Shown in pieces: positions 8,019 to 16,485 of a DNA stretch of 53,101 nucleotides. The position numbers and the translations under genes were made by a program. The notes under the pieces were generated by a model, which had not been told where the DNA came from, did not search any database, and saw only the letters and a list, made by a program, of their open reading frames with translations. The DNA lies in assembly GCF_944324615.1 (NCBI RefSeq), contig NZ_CALUWY010000014.1, positions 1 to 53,101 on the forward strand, given 5' to 3'. Source of the DNA: an uncultured Mailhella sp. GTDB taxonomy: Bacteria; Desulfobacterota; Desulfovibrionia; Desulfovibrionales; Desulfovibrionaceae. Numbering within the stretch: position 1 is the stretch's first letter; each line of letters starts with the position of its first letter.

Positions 8019-9215
8019 TTATTCTGCGGGGGCGAGCACGTCGGCGTAGAAGCGCTTCATATCCTCCATGGTGGAGAAGTTGGCCATGTACATCTGATCG
8101 GCCATGGCCTCGGCCAGGGCCGAGGGAATGCGGCCCACCATCTTCATCTGCGAGGCGTAGCGCGCCATGATCTCTTCATGGGAGAGCTTGAACTTCTTGC
8201 CGTCGCGCCGTCCGGCAAAGGCGCAGTAGAAGTGTTCGCCCTCGGGCTGGGTGGAGCGGTCGAAGGCGATCATGTCGGCCCAGATCTTGTACACGTCGGT
8301 GCTGCAGGCAAAGTTCATCATGTCCGGGCTGTAGCCGCCGCAGGGGCGCATGTTCACCTCAAGGGCCACGATTTCGCCCTTTTTGCCCATCCCTTCCTGA
8401 TCCTGCGTGAGGCGGAAGAACTCGAAGTGCACAAAACGGCTTTTCACACCGAAGCTCTTTGCCGTGGCGCGGCCTGCGGCGCGGGTGTCTTCCGGCAGTT
8501 CCTTGAGCAGGTAGTAGACGGCGTTGTCCGCGTCGTTCACCACGTCCATGAGCGAGAAGGGCGTCACGTTGCCCGTTTCAAAGATGGGTTCGCCCTTGGA
8601 ATTGTAGATGGCGTCGTAGGAGTTGATCTCCGCATGGATGAATTCTTCCATGATGTACTGCACGCCGGGAGTCCTGTGAAAGAGAAAGTCATCGAGGTCC
8701 TTCTCGCTGGCGAGCTTGCGCGTGTCCGACGCGCCCACGCCGTTGTCGGGCTTGACCACCACGGGCCAGCCCACTTTGGCGATGAACTCCAGGCATTCTT
8801 CCCTGTTCTTCACCAGGCAGTAGGGCGCCGTGGCAATGCCCGCCTGCTGGTAGTACTTCTTCATGCCCGACTTGTAGCGGATGCGCGGCATGTCTTCCGT
8901 CTGAAAACCGCTCGTGATGTGGAAGTCGGTGCGGAGGGCGGCGTCGCGCTCCAGCCAGTATTCATTGTTGGATTCCAGCCAGTCGATGCGGCCGTACTTG
9001 TGTATGAAATAGCCCATGGCCCGGTAGACTTCATCGTAGTTTTCCAGGCTGCTCACCTTGTAGTATTCCTGAAGGCTGCTGCGAAGCTCCGGCAGAAGCT
9101 GGGCATAGGGCTGATCGCCTATGCCGAGCACGTTGATGCCGTCGGCCTTGAGGTGATGGCAGAATTTCCAGTAATTGACGGGGAAATTCGGCGAGATGAA
9201 CACGAAGTTTTTCAT
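8019..9215 (-). CDS. ATP-grasp domain protein (carboxylate-amine ligase-like)
   Basis: 398 residues. The start at 9215 is set by AAGGAGGAG nine bases upstream. An N-terminal pre-ATP-grasp Rossmann-like region (NFVFISPNFPVNYWKF ... INVLGIGDQPY) is followed by the ATP-grasp core: GWPVVVKPDNGVGAS, the adenine-side hinge YIMEEFIHAEINSYDAI, and the metal-binding strand VALEVNMRPCGGYSPDMMN. These proteins join a carboxylate to an amine or thiol through an acyl-phosphate. The family is related to the carbamoyl-phosphate synthase large-chain and BL00235/CARNS1 type. The substrate is unknown. It follows two alpha/beta-hydrolase genes on the same strand after 186 AT-rich bases, so the three may act on one product, with ligation followed by ester or peptide cleavage. 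Confidence 0.85.
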   Translation of the reverse strand: MKNFVFISPNFPVNYWKFCHHLKADGINVLGIGDQPYAQLLPELRSSLQEYYKVSSLENYDEVYRAMGYFIHKYGRIDWLESNNEYWLERDAALRTDFHITSGFQTEDMPRIRYKSGMKKYYQQAGIATAPYCLVKNREECLEFIAKVGWPVVVKPDNGVGASDTRKLASEKDLDDFLFHRTPGVQYIMEEFIHAEINSYDAIYNSKGEPIFETGNVTPFSLMDVVNDADNAVYYLLKELPEDTRAAGRATAKSFGVKSRFVHFEFFRLTQDQEGMGKKGEIVALEVNMRPCGGYSPDMMNFACSTDVYKIWADMIAFDRSTQPEGEHFYCAFAGRRDGKKFKLSHEEIMARYASQMKMVGRIPSALAEAMADQMYMANFSTMEDMKRFYADVLAPAE

Positions 9216-9401
9216 GGGGCTTCTCCTCCTTATGGGCAATACCGCCTTGTCTTTTTTGGCATGTTGATTTATTGAGGCTGTTTTTATTTATTTTTTATCA
9301 ATAATATCAACACTGTTTCCGGCGGTTCGCTCTTTTGCGACAGGCCCTTTTCGGGGAGGGGAAGGGCGGCCCCCGCGAAGCCTTCTTTCAAAGGCTTTCC
9401 G

Positions 9402-10157
9402 TTATTCCCCGAGCAGCCAGGGCATGAAGTATTCCACCTGGCGGTACCACCACGGCCAGTCGTGGTTCACGTCGTGGCCCCAGATGTCCACCCAGAGGTG
9501 TATGCCCTTGCGTTCAAACACTTCCTTCAGGTAGCGGGTGGTTTCCGGCATTTCCCATGCTCCCTGGCCCACGCAGATGGCCGCGCGCTGGCTGTTGTAC
9601 AGGGAAACATAGGGGTGATCGGCGGGCATGTTGGTCATGTAGTCCACCGGAGAATTGCGGTACACGACCTCGTCCATGTAGTCGTCGAAACCGTAGCTTG
9701 CCGAATAGATGCCCGACAGCGCCAGAAGGCCGTTGAACAGATCGGGCCGGCGCAGGTACAGGTTCGCCGCATGCAGGGCGCCCAGGCTGCAGCCGAAGGC
9801 GATGATGCCGGGATTGCCCTCCCAGCCGTTGGCCGTGCGGGCCATGTGCTGGGTGAAGGGCGTGACCTCGTTGAAGATGTAGTTCATCCACGCTTCGTGC
9901 CTGCGGATGCGCCACCAGGAGTCGCCGCCCTTGTTGGACCAGGTTTCCTGATCAATGGTGTCGATGGCCACGACCATGAGCCTGCCGCTTTCGATCCACG
10001 GGGCCATGGTGTCGGACATGTGGAAGTCTTCAAAGGAGAAGAAGCGCCCGTCCTGACAGGGAACGAACAGAAGCGGTCTTCCGGCATGGCCGTAGACCTT
10101 GCATTCCATGTCACGACCGAGAGAAGGGCTGTACTGCTTGAAATACTGCGTCTGCAT
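9402..10157 (-). CDS. Alpha/beta-hydrolase, putative esterase family
   Basis: 251 residues. GGAGG lies nine bases before the ATG. The nucleophile elbow is GCSLGA (Ser in a G-x-S-x-G context) and the late GHDVNHDWPWWYRQV segment supplies the likely catalytic His. VVAIDTIDQETWSNKGGD and the Trp-rich tail are typical of the single-domain putative-esterase family (antigen 85/esterase D-like fold). No signal peptide, so cytoplasmic. It lies 22 bases after a second, different esterase and ahead of the ATP-grasp gene. Substrate unknown. Confidence 0.85.
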   Translation of the reverse strand: MQTQYFKQYSPSLGRDMECKVYGHAGRPLLFVPCQDGRFFSFEDFHMSDTMAPWIESGRLMVVAIDTIDQETWSNKGGDSWWRIRRHEAWMNYIFNEVTPFTQHMARTANGWEGNPGIIAFGCSLGALHAANLYLRRPDLFNGLLALSGIYSASYGFDDYMDEVVYRNSPVDYMTNMPADHPYVSLYNSQRAAICVGQGAWEMPETTRYLKEVFERKGIHLWVDIWGHDVNHDWPWWYRQVEYFMPWLLGE

Positions 10158-10179
10158 ATCGTGTTCCTCCGTATTCGGT

Positions 10180-10950
10180 TCAGCCTTCCAGGCCGTACAT
10201 CAAGGTGTCCAGGAAAAAGGGAATCTGCTTTTCCCAGCTCGCTTCGCTGTGTTCCCCCCACGGCACCACGCGTGCGGTGAGGTGCACGCCCTTGTCGAGC
10301 AGAATATCCGTCAGGCGGCGCAGGTCGCGCTTCATCTGCTGCTGTTCGCCGAATTCCTCCGAACCCCAGTCCATGTAGATGACGGTGTCGGGCGTGAGGG
10401 GCGTGGTGCGGATGAGCTGGAGCACGCGGTCTTTGTCGGCCCAGATGTGGGGCGAAAGCGCGGCCGCGCGGGAGAAGAGTTCGTTGTACTTCGTCACGGC
10501 ATACAGGCTCATGAGTCCGCCCATGGAACTGCCTGCGACAAAGGTATATTCCCTCCACGGAATGGTGCGGTAGCGCCTGTCGATGAGCGGCTTGAAGGTA
10601 TGGGTGAGCCATTTCATGGTGATTTCGCCGCGCCCGGTGACGGAGCCGAATTCGGGATCGGTGAAATCGAAGGGAGAGTATTCGGAAAGGCGGCCGTTGT
10701 CGGGATGATGATTGCATTCCACGGCGGCGACGATGAGAGGCACATCGAAGAAATCAAGGTATTCCCCGAGCCCCCAGCTCTTGCCGTGGGTGGCGTGGGA
10801 ATCAAAAAAGACGTTGTGCCCGTCGAACATGTACAGAACAGGAAAACGACGGCGCGGCTGTGCCTTGTACATGGTAGGCAGGTAGACATAGGCACGGCGT
10901 CTTTCCCTGCCGGTAAGTTCAGGAATGGAAAGTTTCCATGTTTTTACCAT
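10180..10950 (-). CDS. Alpha/beta-hydrolase, enterochelin-esterase-like
   Basis: 256 residues. The elbow AGSSMGGLMSLYAV gives the nucleophile Ser; RRAYVYLPTMYKAQPRRRFPVLYMFDGHN is the start of the Fes/IroE-like hydrolase fold, and VPWGEHSEASWEKQIPFFL carries the likely catalytic His. No export signal. The nearest purine-rich stretch lies farther from the ATG than usual, but no other in-frame start exists close by. It is first in a leftward unit with the second hydrolase (22-base gap) and perhaps the ATP-grasp ligase. The family cleaves siderophore esters, acyl esters or peptides, and the true substrate here is not evident. Confidence 0.85.
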   Translation of the reverse strand: MVKTWKLSIPELTGRERRRAYVYLPTMYKAQPRRRFPVLYMFDGHNVFFDSHATHGKSWGLGEYLDFFDVPLIVAAVECNHHPDNGRLSEYSPFDFTDPEFGSVTGRGEITMKWLTHTFKPLIDRRYRTIPWREYTFVAGSSMGGLMSLYAVTKYNELFSRAAALSPHIWADKDRVLQLIRTTPLTPDTVIYMDWGSEEFGEQQQMKRDLRRLTDILLDKGVHLTARVVPWGEHSEASWEKQIPFFLDTLMYGLEG

Positions 10951-11017
10951 AAGACGAAAATGCTTCCTTTCCTCCGCATTGTGGCAACCTGAGAGAGCGG
11001 AGCGTTGTTACCCGTCA

Positions 11018-11046
11018 AGCTTAACATAGCGTCGTGCGAAATTCAA
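11018..11046 (-). promoter_or_regulatory. Candidate promoter of the esterase/ATP-grasp unit
   Basis: On the minus strand TTGAAT (11041-11046), 17 bases, TAAGCT (11018-11023), about 70 bases before the first hydrolase start. Fair match to a sigma70 consensus. Not supported by anything else. Confidence 0.35.
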
Positions 11047-11102
11047 TTGCACGCGGCCCGGGGGAAAGAGGGAAACCATTCCGTTATGTGCCGGAAAAAG
11101 GA

Positions 11103-11134
11103 AAAGCCCGGAAGATACATATCTTCCGGGCTTT
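11103..11134 (-). terminator. Terminator after tRNA-Leu
   Basis: Perfect 14-base-pair inverted repeat AAAGCCCGGAAGAT / ATCTTCCGGGCTTT with a four-base loop, T-rich on both sides, ten bases beyond the tRNA 3' end. It can also stop plus-strand transcription. Confidence 0.85.
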
Positions 11135-11144
11135 ACTTCTTTAC

Positions 11145-11231
11145 TGGTGCCGAAGAAGAGACTCGAACTCTTACTCCCGAACGGGAACTAGACCCTGAAC
11201 CTAGCGTGTCTACCAATTTCACCACTTCGGC
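11145..11231 (-). tRNA. tRNA-Leu, anticodon CAG
   Basis: 87 nucleotides on the minus strand including an encoded CCA. The acceptor stem GCCGAAG pairs with CTTCGGC; the anticodon stem-loop CTAGG-TTCAGGG-TCTAG gives CAG; there is a long variable arm (TTCCCGTTCGGGAG), as expected for a class II tRNA, and a T-loop with GTTCGAGTC. It reads CUG codons, common in this GC-rich genome. It lies just upstream of its own strong terminator and 68 bases below the 3' end of nifJ, which is on the same strand. Confidence 0.96.
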
Positions 11232-11299
11232 GCAGGAATGTTCTTAGTAGATTTGCCCTCCCTTGGCAAGCACTTTTTTTGGGTTTTCGGAATTTTTTT

Positions 11300-14200
11300 T
11301 TATTTTTCCTTTTCCGCACCCATCTGCGCCAGGGCGGCATAGAGGCGGAAGCGCTCCTGAGCCTTTTCCCGGGCAGCCCGCGCAAGGCTTTCGGCCCTTT
11401 CGGGGAAGGTGCGGCCGAGAGCCTCATAGCGCACCTCTCCCTTGAGGAATTCCTCATAGTCGAGGCTGGGCGCCGCGCTGTCCAGCATGAAGGAGGGCGT
11501 CCTTTCCGGGTGGCGGCGGTACAGCGGCCAGTAGCCCGAGGCCGTGGCGCGCTTCATTTCCTCCTGCACGCGGGCCATGCCCGCGCGTATGCCGTGGGCC
11601 GTGCACGGGGCGTAGGCAATGACCAGGGAGGGGCCGCGGTAGGCGGAAGCCTCCCGGAGGGCCGTCATGAGCTGCGCGGGGGAGGCGCCCATGTTCACCT
11701 GCGCGATATAGATGTTCCCGTAGGGGAGGAACATGGCCCCGAGATCCTTCTTGGCGCTCTGCTTGCCCGACGAGGAGAACTGGGCCACGGCCCCCATGGG
11801 CGTGGCTTTGGAGGCCTGCCCGCCGGTGTTGGAATACACTTCCGTATCCACCACGAGAACGTTGATGTCCTCCCCGGTGGCAAGCACATGGTCGAGGCCC
11901 CCGAAACCGATGTCGTAGGCCCAGCCGTCGCCCCCGAACATCCAGAAGCATTTCTTGGAAAGGTGATCCGCATGGTCGAGCACGGCGGACACGTCTTCCG
12001 AGGGGGGCAGAAGTTCAAGTTGTTCTTTAAGAATATCGGAATCCCGGCCGGAGGCGTCGAAATCGTCGAAGCTGTCCAGCCAGTGCAGGGCCGCCGTGCG
12101 GGCCGGCCCTTCCGGCAGGGTTTCCAGCAGGCGCTGCACGCGCGTTTTTTCCGCTTCGCGCTGGATGCGGTCGGAAAGGAACATGCCGAGGCAGAATTCC
12201 GCGTTGTTTTCAAACAGGGAATTGGACCATGCCGGTCCGCGGCCCCGGCTGTCGACGGCATAGGGAATGCCGGGCATGGCCGCGCCCCAGGCCTGGGAAC
12301 AGCCCGTGGCGTTGGCCCAGTAGGCCCGCGGCCCGAAAAGCTGGGTGAGAAGTCTGGCGTAGGGCGTTTCGCCGCAGCCCGCACAGGCGGCGGAAAATTC
12401 CAGAAGCGGCCGCCGGAACTGGCTTCCCTTCACGCTGAAGGGGTCGAAGACATCGGCCTTTTCCGGCAGGCCCAGGGCGTACTGCCACGCCTCTGTGTTG
12501 TTTTTCGCCTGCGCGCGGGCCGTCATGGAAAGGGCCGCGCCCTTGCGGGGGCAGCTTTCCACACAGCTTCCGCAGCCGGTGCAGTCCATGACGCTGATCT
12601 GCAGCGTGTAGAAAAGCCCTTCGGCCTCCCTGCCCTTTGCCGGTACGGCGGCAAGGTCTGCGGGGGCGTTTTCCGCCTCCTTCGGCGTGAGAAGCGAGGG
12701 ACGGATGACGGCATGGGGACAGACAAAGGAGCACATATTGCACTGCACGCACTTTGTGGCGTCCCATACAGGCACTCGCACGGCAATGTCGCGCTTTTCC
12801 CAGGCCGTGAGGCCCATGTCCATGCGGCCGTCCTCATATCCCAGAAAGGCGCTCACCGGGAGGCTGTCGCCTTTCTGCGCGTTGATGGGGTCGAGCAGGC
12901 GCGTCACCGCCTCGGGAGCGCCGCAGCGCCGCTGTTCTCCGCCCCGGGCCTGCGCCCAGGCGGCGGGCACGGGAACTTCAAACACATGTTCCATGCCCGC
13001 GCGTATGGCGGCCACATTGCGGGCCACCACGTCTTCGCCCTTGGAAAAATAGGTCTTTTTCACCGCTTCTTCCATGAGGCGTGCGCCTTCCTCCAGGGGA
13101 AGGATACCGGCAAGGCGGAAAAAGGCGGCCTGCAGGATGATGTTCACATGATGGCCGAGGCTGAGGTCATGCGCCAGCGCCGTGGCGTCGATGAGAAAGA
13201 GCCGGGCCTTCTTTTCCGCAAGGCTTCTCTTCAGCGCGGCGGGCAGGTGCTCTTCCAGCTCTTCCTTCCGCCAGGCGCAGTTGAGCAGGAAGGTGCCGCC
13301 CTCCCGGAGTTCTGCGGTCATGTCGTACATGTTCACATAGTTCTGACAGTGGCAGGCCACAAGGTCGGCCCTGTGCACCCCGTGGGAGGCGCGCACGGGG
13401 CCTCTGCCTATGCGCAGATGCGAACGGGTGAGGCCGTAGGACTTCTTGGCGTCGTATTCAAAATAGGCCTGGGCATAGAGAGGCGTTGCGGCGTTGATGA
13501 TTTCCACCGTGTTCTTGTTCGCGCCCACCGTGCCGTCGGAACCCAGCCCCCAGAACTTGCAGCTCATGAGGATGTCGTTTTCCTCCATGTCCATGTTCTC
13601 CCCGGCAGGCAGGGAACGCATGGTCACATCGTCGGTGATGCCGATGGAGAAGTGATTCATGGGCTCGGGGCGGCGGAGATTGTCGAACACGTCGCGTATC
13701 TGCGAGGGGGTGGTGTCCTTGGAGGAAAGGCCGTAACGCCCGCCCGTCACCAGACAGGAACGGCCGGAATTGACGAGGGCGGCGCACACGTCGAGGTAGA
13801 GCGGTTCTCCCGCAGAGCCCATTTCCGCGCATCGGTCCAGCACGGCGATGCGCTTCACGGTGCCGGGCAGGGCGGCAAGCAGGCGTTCGCAGGAGAAGGG
13901 GCGGAACAGGTGCACCTGCACGAAACCCACCTTCCGGCCCGATGCTCTGAGCACGTCCACGGTTTCTTTAATGGTGCCGCTGACGGAACCCATGGCAATG
14001 ATGACTTCTTCCGCCGCGCTGTCGCCGTAATACTGGAAGAGGTGGTATTCCCGCCCCGTGAGCGCGCCCACCTTCTGCAGGTAGTCTTCCACCACGGCGG
14101 GCAGGTCGTCGTAGAAGCGCCGCGAGGCCTCCCGGGCCTGGAAGAAAATGTCGCTGTTCTGCACCGTGCCGCGCACCGTGGGGTGTTCCGGGTTCTGCGC

Positions 14201-14815
14201 TCCGGCGCGGAAGGCGGCAAGGGCGTCTTTGTCCACCAGCGCGGTGAGGGCGTCAAGATCCGGCTCTTCCACCTTGCACAGCTCGTGGGAAGTGCGGAAA
14301 CCGTCGAAGAAATGCAGGAAGGGCACCCGGGAGCGGATGGCGCACAGGTGGGCCACGCCCGCAAGATCCATGGCTTCCTGCACGCTCCCCGAAGAGAGCA
14401 TGGCAAATCCCGTCTGTCGGCAGTTCATGACGTCGGAATGGTCGCCGAAAATGGACATGGCGTGGGTGCCCACGGTGCGCGAGGCCACATGAAGCACGCA
14501 GGGCAGCCTTTCCCCCGCAATGCGGTGCAGCACCGGGATCATGAGCAGCAGCCCCTGAGAGGAGGTGAAGGAGGTGGCGAGTGCCCCGGTCTGCAGGGCG
14601 CCGTGCACGGCGGCTATGGCCCCGGCTTCGGACTGCATTTCCACCAGAGTGACGGGACGCCCGAACATGTTGACACGCCCCCGGGCGGACCAGAGGTCGG
14701 TTTTCTCGGCCATGCCGGAGGAAGGGGTGATGGGATAGATGGCGGCGACTTCCGTAAATGCGTAGGCCACATGGGCGGCGGCCGTGTTGCCGTCCATGGT
14801 GACAAGCTTTTTCAT
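11300..14815 (-). CDS. nifJ: Pyruvate:ferredoxin (flavodoxin) oxidoreductase, single chain
   Basis: 1171 residues from the ATG at 14815 (MKKLVTMDGNTAAAHVAYAF), a usual length for homodimeric PFOR. In order: domain I with AAIYPITPSSGMAEKTDLW; the middle gamma-type region; a two-[4Fe-4S] ferredoxin domain (CVQCNMCSFVCPHAV and CTGCGSCVESCP); the fourth-cluster cysteines (ACAGCGETPY and later); and the thiamine-diphosphate site GGDGWAYDIGFGGLDHVL. It oxidises pyruvate and CoA to acetyl-CoA, CO2 and two reduced ferredoxins in the cytoplasm, the central step feeding electrons to sulfite or hydrogen metabolism in Desulfovibrio-like bacteria. Frames extending 27 codons upstream are Pro/Gln-rich and not convincing. 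The ribosome-binding site is weak. The gene is monocistronic and divergent from the HD-domain gene. Confidence 0.97.
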   Translation of the reverse strand: MKKLVTMDGNTAAAHVAYAFTEVAAIYPITPSSGMAEKTDLWSARGRVNMFGRPVTLVEMQSEAGAIAAVHGALQTGALATSFTSSQGLLLMIPVLHRIAGERLPCVLHVASRTVGTHAMSIFGDHSDVMNCRQTGFAMLSSGSVQEAMDLAGVAHLCAIRSRVPFLHFFDGFRTSHELCKVEEPDLDALTALVDKDALAAFRAGAQNPEHPTVRGTVQNSDIFFQAREASRRFYDDLPAVVEDYLQKVGALTGREYHLFQYYGDSAAEEVIIAMGSVSGTIKETVDVLRASGRKVGFVQVHLFRPFSCERLLAALPGTVKRIAVLDRCAEMGSAGEPLYLDVCAALVNSGRSCLVTGGRYGLSSKDTTPSQIRDVFDNLRRPEPMNHFSIGITDDVTMRSLPAGENMDMEENDILMSCKFWGLGSDGTVGANKNTVEIINAATPLYAQAYFEYDAKKSYGLTRSHLRIGRGPVRASHGVHRADLVACHCQNYVNMYDMTAELREGGTFLLNCAWRKEELEEHLPAALKRSLAEKKARLFLIDATALAHDLSLGHHVNIILQAAFFRLAGILPLEEGARLMEEAVKKTYFSKGEDVVARNVAAIRAGMEHVFEVPVPAAWAQARGGEQRRCGAPEAVTRLLDPINAQKGDSLPVSAFLGYEDGRMDMGLTAWEKRDIAVRVPVWDATKCVQCNMCSFVCPHAVIRPSLLTPKEAENAPADLAAVPAKGREAEGLFYTLQISVMDCTGCGSCVESCPRKGAALSMTARAQAKNNTEAWQYALGLPEKADVFDPFSVKGSQFRRPLLEFSAACAGCGETPYARLLTQLFGPRAYWANATGCSQAWGAAMPGIPYAVDSRGRGPAWSNSLFENNAEFCLGMFLSDRIQREAEKTRVQRLLETLPEGPARTAALHWLDSFDDFDASGRDSDILKEQLELLPPSEDVSAVLDHADHLSKKCFWMFGGDGWAYDIGFGGLDHVLATGEDINVLVVDTEVYSNTGGQASKATPMGAVAQFSSSGKQSAKKDLGAMFLPYGNIYIAQVNMGASPAQLMTALREASAYRGPSLVIAYAPCTAHGIRAGMARVQEEMKRATASGYWPLYRRHPERTPSFMLDSAAPSLDYEEFLKGEVRYEALGRTFPERAESLARAAREKAQERFRLYAALAQMGAEKEK

Positions 14816-15322
14816 GCTGGTGCGCTCTTGTTGTTGTGGCGGCGGGACGCCGGGAAAAGGATGTCTGTTGTCCGGCAGACGGGAGCATGGGAGCACAGAA
14901 CCGGGGAACTGTCAAATCCTTCCCTGCCGGAAAGGGTGTTTTTACTGGAAAAAGCAGGGGGAAAGCGCATCCGCCCGCAGGGGGGAGGGGAACGCGTTTT
15001 TTCTGCATCAGGCGTGTTGATCCCCGGTGGCACGGGCCTGAAGGCCCCTGATGCAGGCGCCGTGTTCAGGCCTGTGCGGCCTTTTTGCCCCGGAAGAAGC
15101 CGGGCCGGAAGAGCCGCACAGGAAAAGGAGCATGAGAGAGCAGCAGGGACGGGCACGGGCGCTCCTGCGGGATGGCGCATGCGGCGGGCAGCGTGGCCTG
15201 TTCCATGCTGCATGGGCAAAAAGGTCTTCTCAGAAAATTCATGCGTTGTTCATGGCCGCGTTATTCATGTGGGATACCTCTTGCGGCATATGGTCATGAA
15301 CATTGTTATGGAGGAAAAAGGT
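14816..15322. other. Divergent intergenic region with a long inverted repeat
   Basis: 507 bases between nifJ and the HD-domain gene. It holds a ten-base perfect inverted repeat CCTGTGCGGC (15071-15080) / GCCGCACAGG (15112-15121) with a 31-base loop, and inside its left arm a small AGGCC-TGTGC-GGCCT hairpin followed by TTTT. I see no credible gene. Promoters for both flanking genes must lie here but none is unambiguous. Confidence 0.45.
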
Positions 15323-16444
15323 ATGGCAGGCAGCAGACGTGATTTCATCTTCGGTTCTCTGGCGGCGGGGGCGATGTTCGCCGTGGGAGGCATGACTTCC
15401 CGAGCGTTCGCGGCCGCTCCCGGCGAGGTGAAGGTGATAAGCCTTGAAGAGTGCGTGTCCATGAACCCCCTGAGCATGGCGGAATCTTCCGCCAAGGTCA
15501 TGGCAGCCTGGCGTTATATGAAGGATTCCGCCAACATGATCGGCAATGCCGGGCTGCGCAGCGCGGTGCTCGACATGCTGGAAACCCCCGCTCCCACCGT
15601 GGCGGAGAGCGATGAAAAGGCCCTTGTGGCCGAACTGAAAAAGGCAGACCTTCTGGATGAGAAGGCCGCGGGCATTTTCCCCGTCTGCGCAGATACCGGC
15701 AGGAGGCCCCAGCCTTCCTGGGCCGCGCCCGGCAGCGGCTGGGGAAGCCATCATGCCTACCCCGGCGGCCTCGTCACCCACGTTGCGCTCAATGTGGCGA
15801 GCGCCCGGGCCTTGTGCGACAACTACAAGGCGGTGTTCGACATGGATGTGGACAGGGACGTGGCCCTTGCCGCGCAGCTTCTGCACGACGTGCACAAACC
15901 GTGGGTGTTCCAGTGGAAGGACGACGCCTCCTGCCTGCCGGAAGCCACCATTGCCGGTACCGGCGCGCACCATATTCTGAGCATTGCCGAATCCATGAAG
16001 AGAGGACTGCCCGCAGAGGTATGCGTGGCACAGGCCTGCGCCCACGATCACCCCGGTACTCCCGCGCTGGAAGCTTCCGTGGTGAACTGGATCAGGGCGG
16101 CGGCCATCATTGCGGGCAGGGACGCCGTGGCGGACGGCTGTCTGGAGAAGGGCGGAAAGACGCTGCCCCTGCCCCGCAGGCCTGAGGGCTTCGTCACCCA
16201 TCTTGCCGACCATGACTGGGTGCTCAGCGTGTCCGCGGCGCAGTGGCTTACCGTGGAACTGAAAAAAATTGCCGCGGAACGCTACCATATCCGGGGAAAG
16301 GATCTCGAAGGCAGGCCCTTCAACAGCTTCCGGAATTATGTGCTTTCCCAGAGAAGCGCCATGGAGCTTTATGCCGTCTACAGCAGAAACGGTGCCTCCC
16401 GGCTGGCCGGGGAAGTGGGCCGCGTGATCACGGCAAAGAGCTGA
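15323..16444 (+). CDS. Tat-exported HD-domain phosphohydrolase-like protein
   Basis: 373 residues. The start at 15323 is chosen for GGAGG eight to twelve bases upstream; an earlier ATG at 15296 would bury the signal. The N-terminus MAGSRRDFIFGSLAAGAMFAVGG followed by an Ala-rich A-F-A-A-A site is a twin-arginine (Tat) signal. The mature part carries H143-H144, H153 (GGLVTHVALN), the paired LLHDVHKPW (H188-D189) and later AGTGAHHI and AHDHPGTP, a metal-binding set fitting an HD-type phosphohydrolase. Tat export implies folding with its metal in the cytoplasm before release to the periplasm. HD proteins of this length in the periplasm are rare, and I do not recognise a named family or substrate. 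It is monocistronic, sharing a bidirectional terminator with gpt. Confidence 0.8.
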   Translation: MAGSRRDFIFGSLAAGAMFAVGGMTSRAFAAAPGEVKVISLEECVSMNPLSMAESSAKVMAAWRYMKDSANMIGNAGLRSAVLDMLETPAPTVAESDEKALVAELKKADLLDEKAAGIFPVCADTGRRPQPSWAAPGSGWGSHHAYPGGLVTHVALNVASARALCDNYKAVFDMDVDRDVALAAQLLHDVHKPWVFQWKDDASCLPEATIAGTGAHHILSIAESMKRGLPAEVCVAQACAHDHPGTPALEASVVNWIRAAAIIAGRDAVADGCLEKGGKTLPLPRRPEGFVTHLADHDWVLSVSAAQWLTVELKKIAAERYHIRGKDLEGRPFNSFRNYVLSQRSAMELYAVYSRNGASRLAGEVGRVITAKS

Positions 16445-16458
16445 CGGCAGAAAAAGGA

Positions 16459-16483
16459 AAAGGCCGGGTTGCCCCGGCCTTTC
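16459..16483. terminator. Bidirectional terminator between the HD gene and gpt
   Basis: AAAGGCCGGG / CCCGGCCTTT hairpin with a short loop between two convergent genes, 14 bases after one stop and 2 bases after the other. Confidence 0.85.
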
Positions 16484-16485
16484 TG

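Noticed and set aside
9380..9399. Hairpin AAGCCTT ... AAGGCTT after the first esterase gene as a terminator
   Set aside because: Stem is short and is followed by GC-rich sequence with no T-run on the minus strand.
11279..16444. A 1721-codon plus-strand open frame running opposite nifJ and into the HD-domain gene
   Set aside because: The part up to 15322 is the antisense shadow of nifJ, rich in His/Gly/Arg/Val and without domains. Only the end from 15323 is a real gene with its own ribosome-binding site and Tat signal.
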